A stretch of DNA of 21,543 nt from assembly GCA_964629385.1 (NCBI GenBank), contig CAZVUR010000009.1, forward strand, positions 1 through 21,543, written 5' to 3'. The notes under the pieces were generated by a model. It saw only the letters and a program-made list of their open reading frames with translations. It had not been told where the DNA came from and ran no database searches. Of the stretch, positions 1 to 6,965 are shown in pieces. Source of the DNA: UBA1020 sp964629385. Its GTDB lineage: Bacteria > Patescibacteriota > Saccharimonadia > Saccharimonadales > Saccharimonadaceae. Made by a program: the position numbers and the translations under genes. Position 1 is the first letter of the stretch, and each line of letters opens with the position of its first letter.

Positions 1-1076
1 TCGACTAATTCCGGCTTGCTCTTGAGTAGTGGTGACACAGCGTACTTAACTGGTGCCAAATGTTCAGGTAACGCTAAGTAAATTCGCTTTTCGCCGTTTT
101 GCTCATCTTCGCGGTAGGCACTAACAAGTGCGGCCATAAGCGCGCGTTCCACACCAAAGCTTGGTTCAATTACGTGCGGCACAAATTTTTCGTTCGTACC
201 CTTCATTTGGTATTCCATGCTCTTTTTAGAAACACGCTCAATGTTACCAAGGTCAAAGTCGGTACGGTATGCTAATCCCATTAGCTCTTCGCGGCCAATT
301 GGGTAATCAAATTCAAAGTCGATAGTACGCTTACTGTAGTGTGCTCGGTCGTCTTCTGGCACTTCAAGTTCGTGAACTTTATCTGCCGGTAAACCAAGCG
401 CTTCGAACCACTCCTTACACTTGGCTGCCCAGTGCTCAAACGCTTCTTCCCACTTGTCTGGGTGCACAAAGTATTCAATTTCCATTAGTTCAAACTCGCG
501 CGCACGGAACACGAAGTCGCGTGGGCTGATTTCGTTACGGAATGCCTTACCCATTTGCGCAATACCAAACGGTAAATCTGGATAAAAATTGTCTACAATA
601 TTTTTGTAATTCGTAAAAATTCCTTGTGCAGTTTCTGGGCGTAAATAGCTAATTGAGCTCTCGTCTGCAACTGGGCCAACGTTCGTTTTGAACATCATGT
701 TGAACTGCTTTGGTTCGCCAAAGGTACCTTCTTTACCACAGGTTGGGCACTTGTTCGGATTGTCGAGTTTATCGGCACGGAATCGTCCCTTACAGTTGCT
801 ACACTCAACAAGCGGATCGGTAAATGTATCCACATGGCCGCTTGCCTGCCACACTTTTTGGTTCATTAAAATTGCCGCGTCAACGCCGTACATGTCGTCG
901 CGTTCATCAACGAACATGCGCCACCATAGGTTCATGATGTTGCGTTTCAGACTCACACCTAGCGGGCCGTAGTCCCAGGTGCCACTTAATCCACCATATA
1001 CATCACTGCCTTGGTAAATAAAACCACGCCGCTTGGCAAGGCTTACAATATCTTCAAGTTTTAGGTTTTCATTCAT
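1..1076 (-). CDS. glyS: Glycyl-tRNA synthetase, single-chain alpha2 type (3' end beyond window)
   Basis: Charges tRNA-Gly with glycine in the cytoplasm. The reading frame is open from the ATG at 1076 to the window edge, giving about 358 residues, so the C-terminal anticodon-binding part is missing. It starts MNENLKLEDIVSLAKRRGF and carries the WDYGPLG region of class II glycyl enzymes (motif 1 area), a zinc ribbon with two CxxC pairs (CSNC and CPTC, at about 738-806 of the window), and class II motif 2 as FRNEISPRDFVFRAREFE. This is the one-chain eukaryote/archaea/Gram-positive type, not the separate GlyQ/GlyS subunits. A GGAG Shine-Dalgarno lies 8 bases before the ATG, and the likely promoter (TGGTATACT) is about 110 bases upstream, so this mRNA has a real leader, unlike most genes here. 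The gene is divergent from the TPR gene at 1270. Confidence 0.96.
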   Translation of the reverse strand, partial: MNENLKLEDIVSLAKRRGFIYQGSDVYGGLSGTWDYGPLGVSLKRNIMNLWWRMFVDERDDMYGVDAAILMNQKVWQASGHVDTFTDPLVECSNCKGRFRADKLDNPNKCPTCGKEGTFGEPKQFNMMFKTNVGPVADESSISYLRPETAQGIFTNYKNIVDNFYPDLPFGIAQMGKAFRNEISPRDFVFRAREFELMEIEYFVHPDKWEEAFEHWAAKCKEWFEALGLPADKVHELEVPEDDRAHYSKRTIDFEFDYPIGREELMGLAYRTDFDLGNIERVSKKSMEYQMKGTNEKFVPHVIEPSFGVERALMAALVSAYREDEQNGEKRIYLALPEHLAPVKYAVSPLLKSKPELV

Positions 1077-1187
1077 AGCTTAGCTCCAGTTAAATACTTT
1101 ATCTGTTCGGTAAAAAATAATTACAGGCCAAAGCCTCGCCCGCGAACTGAACCAATAATGTATTTCTTGCTACTTATCATCCCTGCT

Positions 1188-1196
1188 AGTATACCA
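1188..1196 (-). promoter_or_regulatory. Probable extended -10 promoter of glyS
   Basis: On the minus strand this reads TGGTATACT, an extended -10 (TGn plus TATACT). No good -35 is visible 17 bases upstream. The same nine bases occur upstream of ctpA (14184-14192). Transcription would start near 1181, leaving a leader of about 105 bases. A short AGGC/GCCT stem followed by a T run lies in that leader, but it is too weak to call an attenuator. Confidence 0.45.
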
Positions 1197-1224
1197 GAAT
1201 CAGCGAATTTTCAGGTTATTCACC

Positions 1225-1230
1225 TATAGT
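1225..1230 (+). promoter_or_regulatory. Possible -10 box for the TPR-like gene
   Basis: TATAGT lies about 40 bases before the TTG start and would give a leader of about 33 bases containing the Shine-Dalgarno. There is no recognisable -35. It sits inside a small inverted repeat (CACC, six bases, GGTG) that could be an operator, but the evidence is thin. Confidence 0.25.
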
Positions 1231-1256
1231 GGTGTTGTCCGCTCTTTAACGCTACC

Positions 1257-1263
1257 GGAGGAG
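1257..1263 (+). promoter_or_regulatory. Shine-Dalgarno deciding a TTG start
   Basis: GGAGGAG is followed by six bases and then TTG at 1270. This strong site is the main reason for accepting the non-ATG start of the downstream gene. Confidence 0.7.
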
Positions 1264-1269
1264 ATATAG

Positions 1270-2019
1270 TTGTCCATTGGAACGTATGAGTTCACCCGGC
1301 AGCTCATAAAATATGCCAAGTTCGCGAGCAACGAAGGCAACTATGAGCGTGCACTTGCCTTACTCATGCAGGCCATCAGTGCCACGCATGACTGCGGCGA
1401 CGTAACAGCCGCTACGCCGCTCACCCCGCACATTCGCCATCGCCAAGGCATGGCGATAAAGCATCTGGAAGGAGGTGCGAAGGCGGATAAGTTTTTCGAC
1501 CTGGCTGAGTCGTTGTTTTACTCGCAGGAAGATGCGATTGGCTGGGCGATCGCCCAACGAGACCGCGGAATGATGTGGTACGAGGACAATGAGCCAACTC
1601 GAGGCGTTGAATTAATCGACAACGCGCTTGAACAGCTCGCTACATGCCCGCGTAGCGAACGTAGTGAGCTAGAATGGCTTGTCACTCGGGGCTTCTTGGC
1701 TCGTACTGTTGCACTCTCCTCGCAAGAGTCGCTCGACATCTTGATGACAGTGAGAGAGGGCCTGCGAGGGGGCACCAAGCTCATCTACCAGCTCGACAAC
1801 GAACGTGCCATGCTGCCCCTGCTTCAAACTCGTGGTCACATTCGTGACGCTATTGATTGCCGGGTGCGCATCTTCACTTTGTATCGGCTGATTGTAGCCT
1901 TGAACCATGGCTTTACCGCTATGGATGAGCTGATGGAGGGACGCTTCATTGGCGCTGCAAAGGAAGGTGTAACCGGTGTATACAGGTTGCTGCCAAGTCC
2001 TCGCCGGCCCAGCGACTGA
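1270..2019 (+). CDS. TPR-like helical repeat protein, function unknown
   Basis: A 249-residue soluble protein that I cannot assign to a named family. The N-terminal half has TPR-type helix pairs: a YAKFASNEGNYERALALLMQAI segment at residues 15-36 matches the TPR pattern (small residue at position 8, Y/A spacing), and a second at about 70-120 (DLAESLFYSQEDAIGWAIAQ onward) is similar. TPR repeats act as protein-protein scaffolds; no catalytic motif is visible. The start is TTG at 1270, chosen because of the GGAGGAG site six bases upstream. Sampled 60-base lines are 57-67 percent G+C, clearly above the 42-47 percent of the next gene, and the gene ends in a long GC-rich hairpin. Composition, start type and a dedicated Shine-Dalgarno together suggest acquisition by transfer, but this is inference. 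Confidence 0.75.
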   Translation: MSIGTYEFTRQLIKYAKFASNEGNYERALALLMQAISATHDCGDVTAATPLTPHIRHRQGMAIKHLEGGAKADKFFDLAESLFYSQEDAIGWAIAQRDRGMMWYEDNEPTRGVELIDNALEQLATCPRSERSELEWLVTRGFLARTVALSSQESLDILMTVREGLRGGTKLIYQLDNERAMLPLLQTRGHIRDAIDCRVRIFTLYRLIVALNHGFTAMDELMEGRFIGAAKEGVTGVYRLLPSPRRPSD

Positions 2020-2024
2020 GTGGA

Positions 2025-2057
2025 CTCCGCGCTTGCCCTAACCTGGGCGGCGCGGAG
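2025..2057 (+). terminator. GC-rich hairpin after the TPR-like gene
   Basis: An eight-base-pair stem (CTCCGCGC pairing with GCGCGGAG) holds an inner GCCC/GGGC stem. It starts five bases after the stop codon. A T-rich stretch follows only about 17 bases later, so it is a plausible but not classical intrinsic terminator. Confidence 0.5.
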
Positions 2058-2067
2058 ATTCCTTATA

Positions 2068-2096
2068 TAGACTTTTTATTAATTTTATGCTATAAT
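2068..2096 (+). promoter_or_regulatory. Sigma-70-type promoter giving a leaderless transcript
   Basis: TAGACT (-35), a 17-base spacer ending in TGC, then TATAAT (2091-2096), with the ATG at 2103. The expected start of transcription falls on or next to the A of the ATG, so the mRNA should have no leader. Confidence 0.75.
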
Positions 2097-2102
2097 ATAT
2101 AT

Positions 2103-2705
2103 ATGGCACATACATCAAGAACATTTGGTAAAACAATGCCGCTAAAACCTCTCATGGAACGTGGCGTGGAGTTTTTTGATGCGATTAATGCTACCGATGT
2201 CGATATAGTACTGGAACGCTCGAAACGGATAAGTAACGTTGCCCTTACAGCATCATCAATTGCCGCCGAAAAATTACAGCTTGAGGGTGACAGTTCTGCA
2301 AAACAACTTGTATTTGCTGCCTATTTGGGAATAGGAGACATAACAGGACGTGCGGTAGCCGACACCAGTCCAGATGAAGCCGAGCGTCTGCTAACATCCG
2401 ATCAAACACATCAAACGTTACTATTTGCCAGCAAGACACTCCGTTCCCATGTTTTTGATAGGATGACTAAAAACTATCGTAAACAAAGCGCTGGATTTGC
2501 GCTTAACGAGAGTGGCTTGGTCATTCAAGATGGATTCCATATTGCTGCGGCGGACGTAGGCAAAGGCTGCCCTTTCGCCATGGGAAACCAGAACAAAGCA
2601 GCTTACTTTAACGCTTGTACCGATGCTATCGTACACACCTATACCCAAGCGTACAGACAGAACATGCCTCGCAATATCGTTGATCAACTTATTCGCCGAC
2701 GCTAA
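2103..2705 (+). CDS. Hypothetical protein, 200 residues
   Basis: I do not recognise this protein. It has no signal peptide or membrane segment and looks mostly helical, with a basic C-terminus (LIRRR). The most distinctive stretch is GKGCPFAMGNQNKAAYFNAC near residues 153-172, with two cysteines that could bind metal or form a disulfide. The ATG at 2103 is only six bases from a TATAAT box, so translation is probably leaderless; there is no Shine-Dalgarno. Its TAA stop (2703-2705) overlaps the TAG stop of recO on the other strand (2702-2704), so the two genes converge with no room for a terminator between them. GC content matches the rest of the window, unlike the TPR gene before it. Confidence 0.75.
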   Translation: MAHTSRTFGKTMPLKPLMERGVEFFDAINATDVDIVLERSKRISNVALTASSIAAEKLQLEGDSSAKQLVFAAYLGIGDITGRAVADTSPDEAERLLTSDQTHQTLLFASKTLRSHVFDRMTKNYRKQSAGFALNESGLVIQDGFHIAAADVGKGCPFAMGNQNKAAYFNACTDAIVHTYTQAYRQNMPRNIVDQLIRRR

Positions 2706-3379
2706 TGCGCCACAGAGCGTTCAGCCACCCACAAACACTCACCAATCAACTTCCCTGAGCCTTTAACATGCGACGCCACTCGTGGCGGTTGCGCGCTCAG
2801 AATCCGTAACAATTTAATGTGGTCACTAGTAAAGCGACCGCCTTCATGGAACACAAACGCACTATCTGATTCAGAAAAATTGTAGCTAGCATCTTCTACT
2901 AATTTCATACCATTGGTATCTGTAGCAAGGTTTAGCCCTACGCCCATTAAAATCGCTAGCTGCAGCCAAAACCAACTTTTTGTGAAATTTATATCGATTG
3001 AACCATCATTGAGTGATTCAAAAGTTTGTTCAAGCAAATCATAAAAGGCTGCTTCGTCCATCATACCCGCTGCCTTGGCCACTTGTTTTATAGCGTCATA
3101 CCCAAATTGTAGCCTATCGTAATCCGTCATGATGTGGGAATAGAACTTCTCTAGCCGTGCAGCCGTAAGAATACCGAGCTCACCCTTACCACTGCCGATT
3201 GTTACATCACAACTCGCAAATAGCTCAATACCGCCAGCCAGGCGGCTTTTTTCTTTGCGCACCCCTTTGGCCATTACGCTCACGATACCTTGGTCGGGCG
3301 TGAGTAATTGAACAACTCTATCGGCTTCACCATAATTTGTTCGCCGCAGCACGATTGCTTTGGTGCGAACCGTTTTCAT
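2702..3379 (-). CDS. recO: DNA repair and recombination mediator RecO
   Basis: RecO loads RecA onto SSB-coated single-stranded DNA together with RecR and anneals strands in recombinational repair. The N-terminal OB-fold is recognisable from KAIVLRRTNYGEADRVVQLL and GIVSVMAKGVRKEKSRLAGG (residues 8-50), followed by the family's helical region. At 225 residues it is slightly shorter than E. coli RecO (242). The cysteine zinc site found in many RecO C-termini is not present. The ATG at 3379 overlaps the TGA of the upstream response regulator (ATGA), so the two are translationally coupled. It is the last gene of the cluster, and its stop codon overlaps the stop of the convergent gene at 2703-2705. 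Confidence 0.9.
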   Translation of the reverse strand: MKTVRTKAIVLRRTNYGEADRVVQLLTPDQGIVSVMAKGVRKEKSRLAGGIELFASCDVTIGSGKGELGILTAARLEKFYSHIMTDYDRLQFGYDAIKQVAKAAGMMDEAAFYDLLEQTFESLNDGSIDINFTKSWFWLQLAILMGVGLNLATDTNGMKLVEDASYNFSESDSAFVFHEGGRFTSDHIKLLRILSAQPPRVASHVKGSGKLIGECLWVAERSVAH

Positions 3380-3744
3380 GCCATTGCACCCCGTATAGCC
3401 GCCACGATGTCATCTGGGTGCATGGTGGCTTTATCTAATATACGTTTTACTCCATAGCTTTTTACGTCGTCTAATACGATATGGTCGGCCAAATTGGTAG
3501 CTAACACCACTGGTATGGCTGCTAAATCGGCATGCGATTGTAGTTCATGCAACAAAGCTAGTGCGGTGGTTCCGGTTAGCAGGACATCCAGCAAAATAAC
3601 CCCAGGCTGCACCTGATCAACAACTTCTATCGCACTCACGGCATGCGGAGCATGGTAAACTTCGTATCCTTCGCGCCGTAGCACCCGTAGGTAATGTTCG
3701 GCAAGCCATATGTCGTCTTCAACTACTACGATACGCTCGTTCAT
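3376..3744 (-). CDS. Receiver-only response regulator
   Basis: A 122-residue CheY-like receiver domain with no output domain. The acidic pair D10-D11, the phospho-acceptor D53 (in ILLDVLL), T83 and K105 (LDKA) are all in place, so it should be phosphorylatable. It overlaps the kinase gene upstream by four bases and recO downstream by four, forming a kinase-receiver-recO unit. The partner kinase is almost certainly the 3741-4466 product. With no DNA-binding domain, the output must be by protein contact; the target is not visible in the sequence. Confidence 0.92.
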   Translation of the reverse strand: MNERIVVVEDDIWLAEHYLRVLRREGYEVYHAPHAVSAIEVVDQVQPGVILLDVLLTGTTALALLHELQSHADLAAIPVVLATNLADHIVLDDVKSYGVKRILDKATMHPDDIVAAIRGAMA

Positions 3745-4466
3745 AATAATGCCAGTTGGTGTGATACCGGTAGCTCAACATAAAATGATGCACCATCCTG
3801 ATGGCGGATGGCTCCGATCTTACCATTCATTGCCTTGGCAAATTCATGCGAAATATATAACCCCAGCCCACTGCTTAGTGGCCGCTGGTGGACCGCCTTG
3901 ACGTCTTCAAGGTTTTCAGTAAGTTTTTGCCACTGGCGCGTAGGAATGTAGGGCCCATAATCGCGGACACTTAGCCGCACCACTGCCTGTTCGCGGATAA
4001 GCTGCACCTGCAGCTCTACCATGCCATCGATATCCCCGTAATGTAACGCGTTGTCTGCGAAGTTTAATAAGATCCGGCGTAGTAAGTCGCGGTTGGCTAT
4101 CACCGGCGGCAAATGTCGTACGCGCTTAACACGTAAGGTCCGACCCTGTGCGGTATATAAACTACTCAGCTCATGGCGAACGTCCTGAGCGACATCGAGT
4201 GGATTCACCGGTTCGAGCTCGAATAACTCTAGCTGTGATTCGGCTCGAGTCAAGTCACCAGTTAAACGCAGAGCACGCTCACTTACCAGAGTCATCTGCT
4301 GGGCTATTCTGCGCCGCTCGGTATTGGTGAGTGATTCATTGGCAAGTTCCAACGCCAATTGGCGAAGTAATACCAGGGGGGATTTTAGCTCATGCGCAGC
4401 AATACCAGTCGCTGAAACTCTTGGTTCTATCCCACTGCCTTGGTTCTGATTCCCCCTCAGGCTCAT
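3741..4466 (-). CDS. Soluble sensor-less histidine kinase
   Basis: A 241-residue histidine kinase made only of a dimerisation/phospho-acceptor helix pair and a GHKL ATPase domain. The H-box is AAHELKSPLVLLR with H25; the N-box is LLNFADNALHYG with N139; the G1 box is RDYGP with D169; the G2 box is SSGLGLYIS at about 198-206. There is no membrane segment and only about 20 residues before the H-box, so no input domain is present; the signal must come through a partner protein or a cytoplasmic state. The ATG at 4466 lies seven bases after a TGC-TACACT extended -10, so it appears to start its own leaderless transcript with the receiver and recO. The upstream PsbP-like anchored protein ends 37 bases before it and could be the extracytoplasmic partner, which is speculative. 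Confidence 0.9.
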   Translation of the reverse strand: MSLRGNQNQGSGIEPRVSATGIAAHELKSPLVLLRQLALELANESLTNTERRRIAQQMTLVSERALRLTGDLTRAESQLELFELEPVNPLDVAQDVRHELSSLYTAQGRTLRVKRVRHLPPVIANRDLLRRILLNFADNALHYGDIDGMVELQVQLIREQAVVRLSVRDYGPYIPTRQWQKLTENLEDVKAVHQRPLSSGLGLYISHEFAKAMNGKIGAIRHQDGASFYVELPVSHQLALL

Positions 4467-4473
4467 TACATCT

Positions 4474-4482
4474 AGTGTAGCA
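4474..4482 (-). promoter_or_regulatory. Extended -10 promoter of the kinase-receiver-recO unit
   Basis: The minus strand reads TGC then TACACT, seven bases before the ATG at 4466. No good -35 is seen. The spacing matches the leaderless pattern found elsewhere in the window. Confidence 0.55.
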
Positions 4483-4502
4483 GGACCTGGCTAAAAAATC
4501 TG

Positions 4503-5156
4503 CTATTGCACGTAGTCGATTGTTTGAATAAGCTTATTAAAATCTTCGCCAAATGTATTCGCATCGGTGCGAATCAGTACTGTTTTGTCGCGGATTTTAA
4601 ATATCACGGCCGCGCCCCGAATGTCAGTCGTGAAGGCGCCATCTAGTCGTGTACCAGCTTCACCGTTGGCCGCTTTTACCGTAGAAGATTTGAGGTCACC
4701 TTTTTTTACCCGTGGTTCATACGTGCGCAGAACAGAATCGTAATCATCGTTCAAGATACTTACTCGCAGAGCATAACGTGATTTAGGTGAGTTTGTAGTT
4801 GGCACCTGGCCTGGATTGAAATATGCCAAGTACCCTGAGCTATTCGTTCCATCCTTATCAACGTATACGCTCCAGGTTTTTGGGTATTTAAAGCTTAAGG
4901 TGCCATAGTCACTTGGCCCTGAAAAGCTGGTGTTCGGTTCTTTTTCACGTTGTACAAATTCCGCTTCAAGTTTATCGGCTTGCAACTTCTCGGCAGTTGC
5001 AACTGCCCGTTCTACTTTTTCATCGACATTATTTTTTTGGTCCATGTAATTAATAAATGCCCATACCGATAATCCGGCGAATGCGACCGTAAATACCGCT
5101 AGCAAGATTATCGTGATTAAAGTACCCAGGGACATGTGATGAGACGATTGATTCAT
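4503..5156 (-). CDS. Membrane-anchored PsbP-like protein
   Basis: About 217 residues: a short N-terminus, one hydrophobic segment (roughly residues 8-34, LGTLITIILLAVFTVAFAG onward), a charged helical linker and a C-terminal domain with the PsbP-like opening (TLSFKYPKTWSVYVDKDG), expected to face outside. Such domains are common in small Gram-positive and CPR genomes without photosynthesis; the ligand is unknown. An ATG three codons upstream (5165) is in frame, but it overlaps the TATAAT box itself (5164-5169) and could not be in the transcript. The ATG at 5156 is exactly seven bases after that box, so I place the start there. The gene lies between a methyltransferase and the histidine kinase in a same-strand cluster. 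Confidence 0.8.
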   Translation of the reverse strand: MNQSSHHMSLGTLITIILLAVFTVAFAGLSVWAFINYMDQKNNVDEKVERAVATAEKLQADKLEAEFVQREKEPNTSFSGPSDYGTLSFKYPKTWSVYVDKDGTNSSGYLAYFNPGQVPTTNSPKSRYALRVSILNDDYDSVLRTYEPRVKKGDLKSSTVKAANGEAGTRLDGAFTTDIRGAAVIFKIRDKTVLIRTDANTFGEDFNKLIQTIDYVQ

Positions 5157-5163
5157 GTAGCGC

Positions 5164-5192
5164 ATTATACCGTAAGCTTAATCAGCCTGCAA
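5164..5192 (-). promoter_or_regulatory. Internal promoter of the PsbP-like gene
   Basis: The minus strand reads TTGCAG, 17 bases, TATAAT, then seven bases to the ATG at 5156. The promoter lies within the last codons of, and just after, the methyltransferase gene. It decides the start codon of the downstream gene. Confidence 0.75.
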
Positions 5193-5687
5193 AGGTTTGA
5201 ATATATACAAACTATGAGCTTTGCGCACGCGCACTGGTTTTATACCCTTTATGGTAGGACCAAACGTCATGAGGTGAAGTTCTTTATTCAATCGAGTCGC
5301 CTGGCGCTGCATGAACCGCTCAAGCCGCACAGTGTCACGCGATACAGTGAACGCATATACTAGCGTTACATCAGGCTGTAGCGCAGTATGCCACATGTCC
5401 CCAATTCTAATATTGGCTCGTTTGCCGAGCCGTAGTTTAGATAGCACCGCCAATACCGGGTTCAGTTCTACCCCACTGCAGCGCGCGCCCCGTTTACTGG
5501 CTTCATCGAGCACCACGCCGTCGCCCGACCCAAGGTCAAAAACTACATCATGCTCACTCACAGGATATAGTTCAGTAAACGCACTACGTACTTCCTTACG
5601 TAAACTCGGAACATAGGGCGCGCCGAATGCCACCACGAAGCCAAATAACACTACAACTGCGGCAATGATAAGTAACGCAACCGTCAC
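5178..5687 (-). CDS. Membrane-anchored SAM-dependent methyltransferase, FAM173/ATPSCKMT-like
   Basis: A 169-residue class I methyltransferase tethered by an N-terminal hydrophobic helix (residues 3-22). Directly after the helix comes GAPYVPSLRKEV, then the SAM-binding loop DLGSGDG (51-57) and the acidic strand-2 motif VELNP (73-77). The arrangement of anchor, PxLP-like motif, LGSGDG and ELNP resembles the FAM173 lysine methyltransferase family, whose human member methylates ATP synthase subunit c. The bacterial target here is unknown, and assignment by eye cannot exclude another membrane-bound methyltransferase. The start is GTG at 5687, overlapping the xseB TGA (GTGA), with GAGGA upstream. 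Confidence 0.75.
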   Translation of the reverse strand: MTVALLIIAAVVVLFGFVVAFGAPYVPSLRKEVRSAFTELYPVSEHDVVFDLGSGDGVVLDEASKRGARCSGVELNPVLAVLSKLRLGKRANIRIGDMWHTALQPDVTLVYAFTVSRDTVRLERFMQRQATRLNKELHLMTFGPTIKGIKPVRVRKAHSLYIFKPLQAD

Positions 5688-5887
5688 ACTTCCTCGAACG
5701 ACTGCTTCAGTACGGTAATCTGATTTTCAAGGTTCTTTAAATCGTGCTCAATTTCGCTAGCGAGCGCTGCCGCTTGCTTGAATTTTTCGCTGGCTGCAGT
5801 AAGTGAGAACTCTTCACTTTCGAACCAAGACGTGGCTTCGCGTAACTCGTTCATTTTTTCTTCAATCGTTTTACTTTTGCCTGACAT
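5684..5887 (-). CDS. xseB: Exodeoxyribonuclease VII small subunit
   Basis: A 67-residue helical protein matching XseB: the FESEEFSLTAASEKFKQAAA region corresponds to the family's L-E-x-G-x-L-s-L-e-e-s-l-x-x-f-e-x-G pattern, followed by a coiled-coil C-terminus. XseB binds in several copies to XseA to form the exonuclease VII that degrades single-stranded DNA from both ends. The frame is open further upstream to a TTG at 5905, but a GGAGG six bases before the ATG at 5887 fixes the start there. It overlaps the end of xseA by 17 bases and its TGA overlaps the GTG of the methyltransferase. Confidence 0.9.
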   Translation of the reverse strand: MSGKSKTIEEKMNELREATSWFESEEFSLTAASEKFKQAAALASEIEHDLKNLENQITVLKQSFEEV

Positions 5888-6965
5888 TTCGCACCTCCGC
5901 TTCAATTACGTCACTTTGTCGTTCAACTTCAATCATGCTTCCCTTCGCAACTTCACCGCGCACTAAAGCATACCCACGAGCGAGCACTGTTTGGGGATTA
6001 TACTGCGCCAACAATTTTAAGGTATAGCTTAGCTCGTCTTTATAGCTTGTGAGCCGATCGGCAATAACTTGTTCGGCCACAGCAAGCAAGTCAGTCACCT
6101 CACGCACATAATCCGCTTGCCGCCGCTCCAAGCTAGGCAGCACTGCCCGAACCATATTCCATGATCTTTCAATCAACTCCCTACGGTCCGGTACCAGCAG
6201 CTGCGCGGCGTTGCTTGGCGTGGCCGCGCGTACATCGGCGGCCAAGTCAGCTAACGTCGTGTCGATTTCATGCCCCACACCAACTAGTGTTGGTATGCGG
6301 CTCGCAGCGATTGCACGCACCAAAGCTTCGTCGTTAAACGCGGCCAAATCATCCGCGTCACCACCGCCACGTACGATTACCAGCACTTCTGGTGGCTCGC
6401 CCTGAGCATTAAAGTATTCGATTGCCCTAATAATCTGTCCTGGTGCACGCACACCTTGCACGAGCGTTTTTGCCACCTCTACGTTCATCCCGCCCCACCG
6501 AGCATTCAGAATTTTTATAAAATCACTATACCCAGCTGCTTCTACACTACTTATTACACCGATGTGGGCAGGCAACTCTGGTAACTGGCGTTTTCGGCTT
6601 TCATCAAACAATCCTTCGGCCGCAAGTTTTGACTTTAACAGTTCAAAACTACGCTTGATACTACCTTCGCCCACCGCTTGCACCGACTGCATGCTGACGC
6701 TGAAGCCCCATTTATCACTCAAACGCGGCTTGCCCTGCACGGCAACCATCATGCCGTCTTCGAGTGGAGTTGTCATTTGGTAAATCGAGCCAAAAAAGTC
6801 CACCGACGAACTATCGTCTTTTAGTTTGAAACGTACCCACTTACCCTGCCGGATTGAGAGCCCCGACACTTCACCAACTATTACCACGCTCGGCATGGCA
6901 TATTCGAATGTCTGGTTAACCAGCCCTACAAAATCACTAACGCTCAGCCGTAGGTCTGCTTCCAT
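5871..6965 (-). CDS. xseA: Exodeoxyribonuclease VII large subunit
   Basis: Catalytic subunit of exonuclease VII (single-stranded DNA to oligonucleotides). The N-terminal OB-fold begins LRLSVSDFVGLVNQTFEYAM and continues with VVIVGEVSGL (residues 5-36). The conserved core is visible as IGVISSVEAAGYSD (135-148), VRGGGDADDLAAFNDE (198-213) and GHEIDTTLADLAADVRAATP (231-250). The family closing motif is NPQTVLARGYALV (323-335). At 364 residues it is shorter than the usual 400-450, mostly in the helical region. Family-typical SPTGAAIRD is SSVEAAGYSD here and RGGGS is RGGGD. The ATG at 6965 has AGGAG only two bases upstream and overlaps the preceding membrane-protein gene by 29 bases. Confidence 0.93.
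   Translation of the reverse strand: MEADLRLSVSDFVGLVNQTFEYAMPSVVIVGEVSGLSIRQGKWVRFKLKDDSSSVDFFGSIYQMTTPLEDGMMVAVQGKPRLSDKWGFSVSMQSVQAVGEGSIKRSFELLKSKLAAEGLFDESRKRQLPELPAHIGVISSVEAAGYSDFIKILNARWGGMNVEVAKTLVQGVRAPGQIIRAIEYFNAQGEPPEVLVIVRGGGDADDLAAFNDEALVRAIAASRIPTLVGVGHEIDTTLADLAADVRAATPSNAAQLLVPDRRELIERSWNMVRAVLPSLERRQADYVREVTDLLAVAEQVIADRLTSYKDELSYTLKLLAQYNPQTVLARGYALVRGEVAKGSMIEVERQSDVIEAEVRNVRQK
5894..5898 (-). promoter_or_regulatory. Shine-Dalgarno that fixes the xseB start
   Basis: The minus strand reads GGAGG, six bases before ATG 5887, inside the end of xseA. It rules out the in-frame TTG at 5905 as the main start. Confidence 0.75.

Noticed and set aside
1077..1180. A T-box or attenuator in the glyS leader
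   Set aside because: No T-box consensus is present, and the only hairpin (AGGC/GCCT) has four pairs with the T run several bases away.
5887..5905. TTG 5905 as the xseB start
   Set aside because: GGAGG is placed six bases before ATG 5887 and the six extra residues have no family counterpart.
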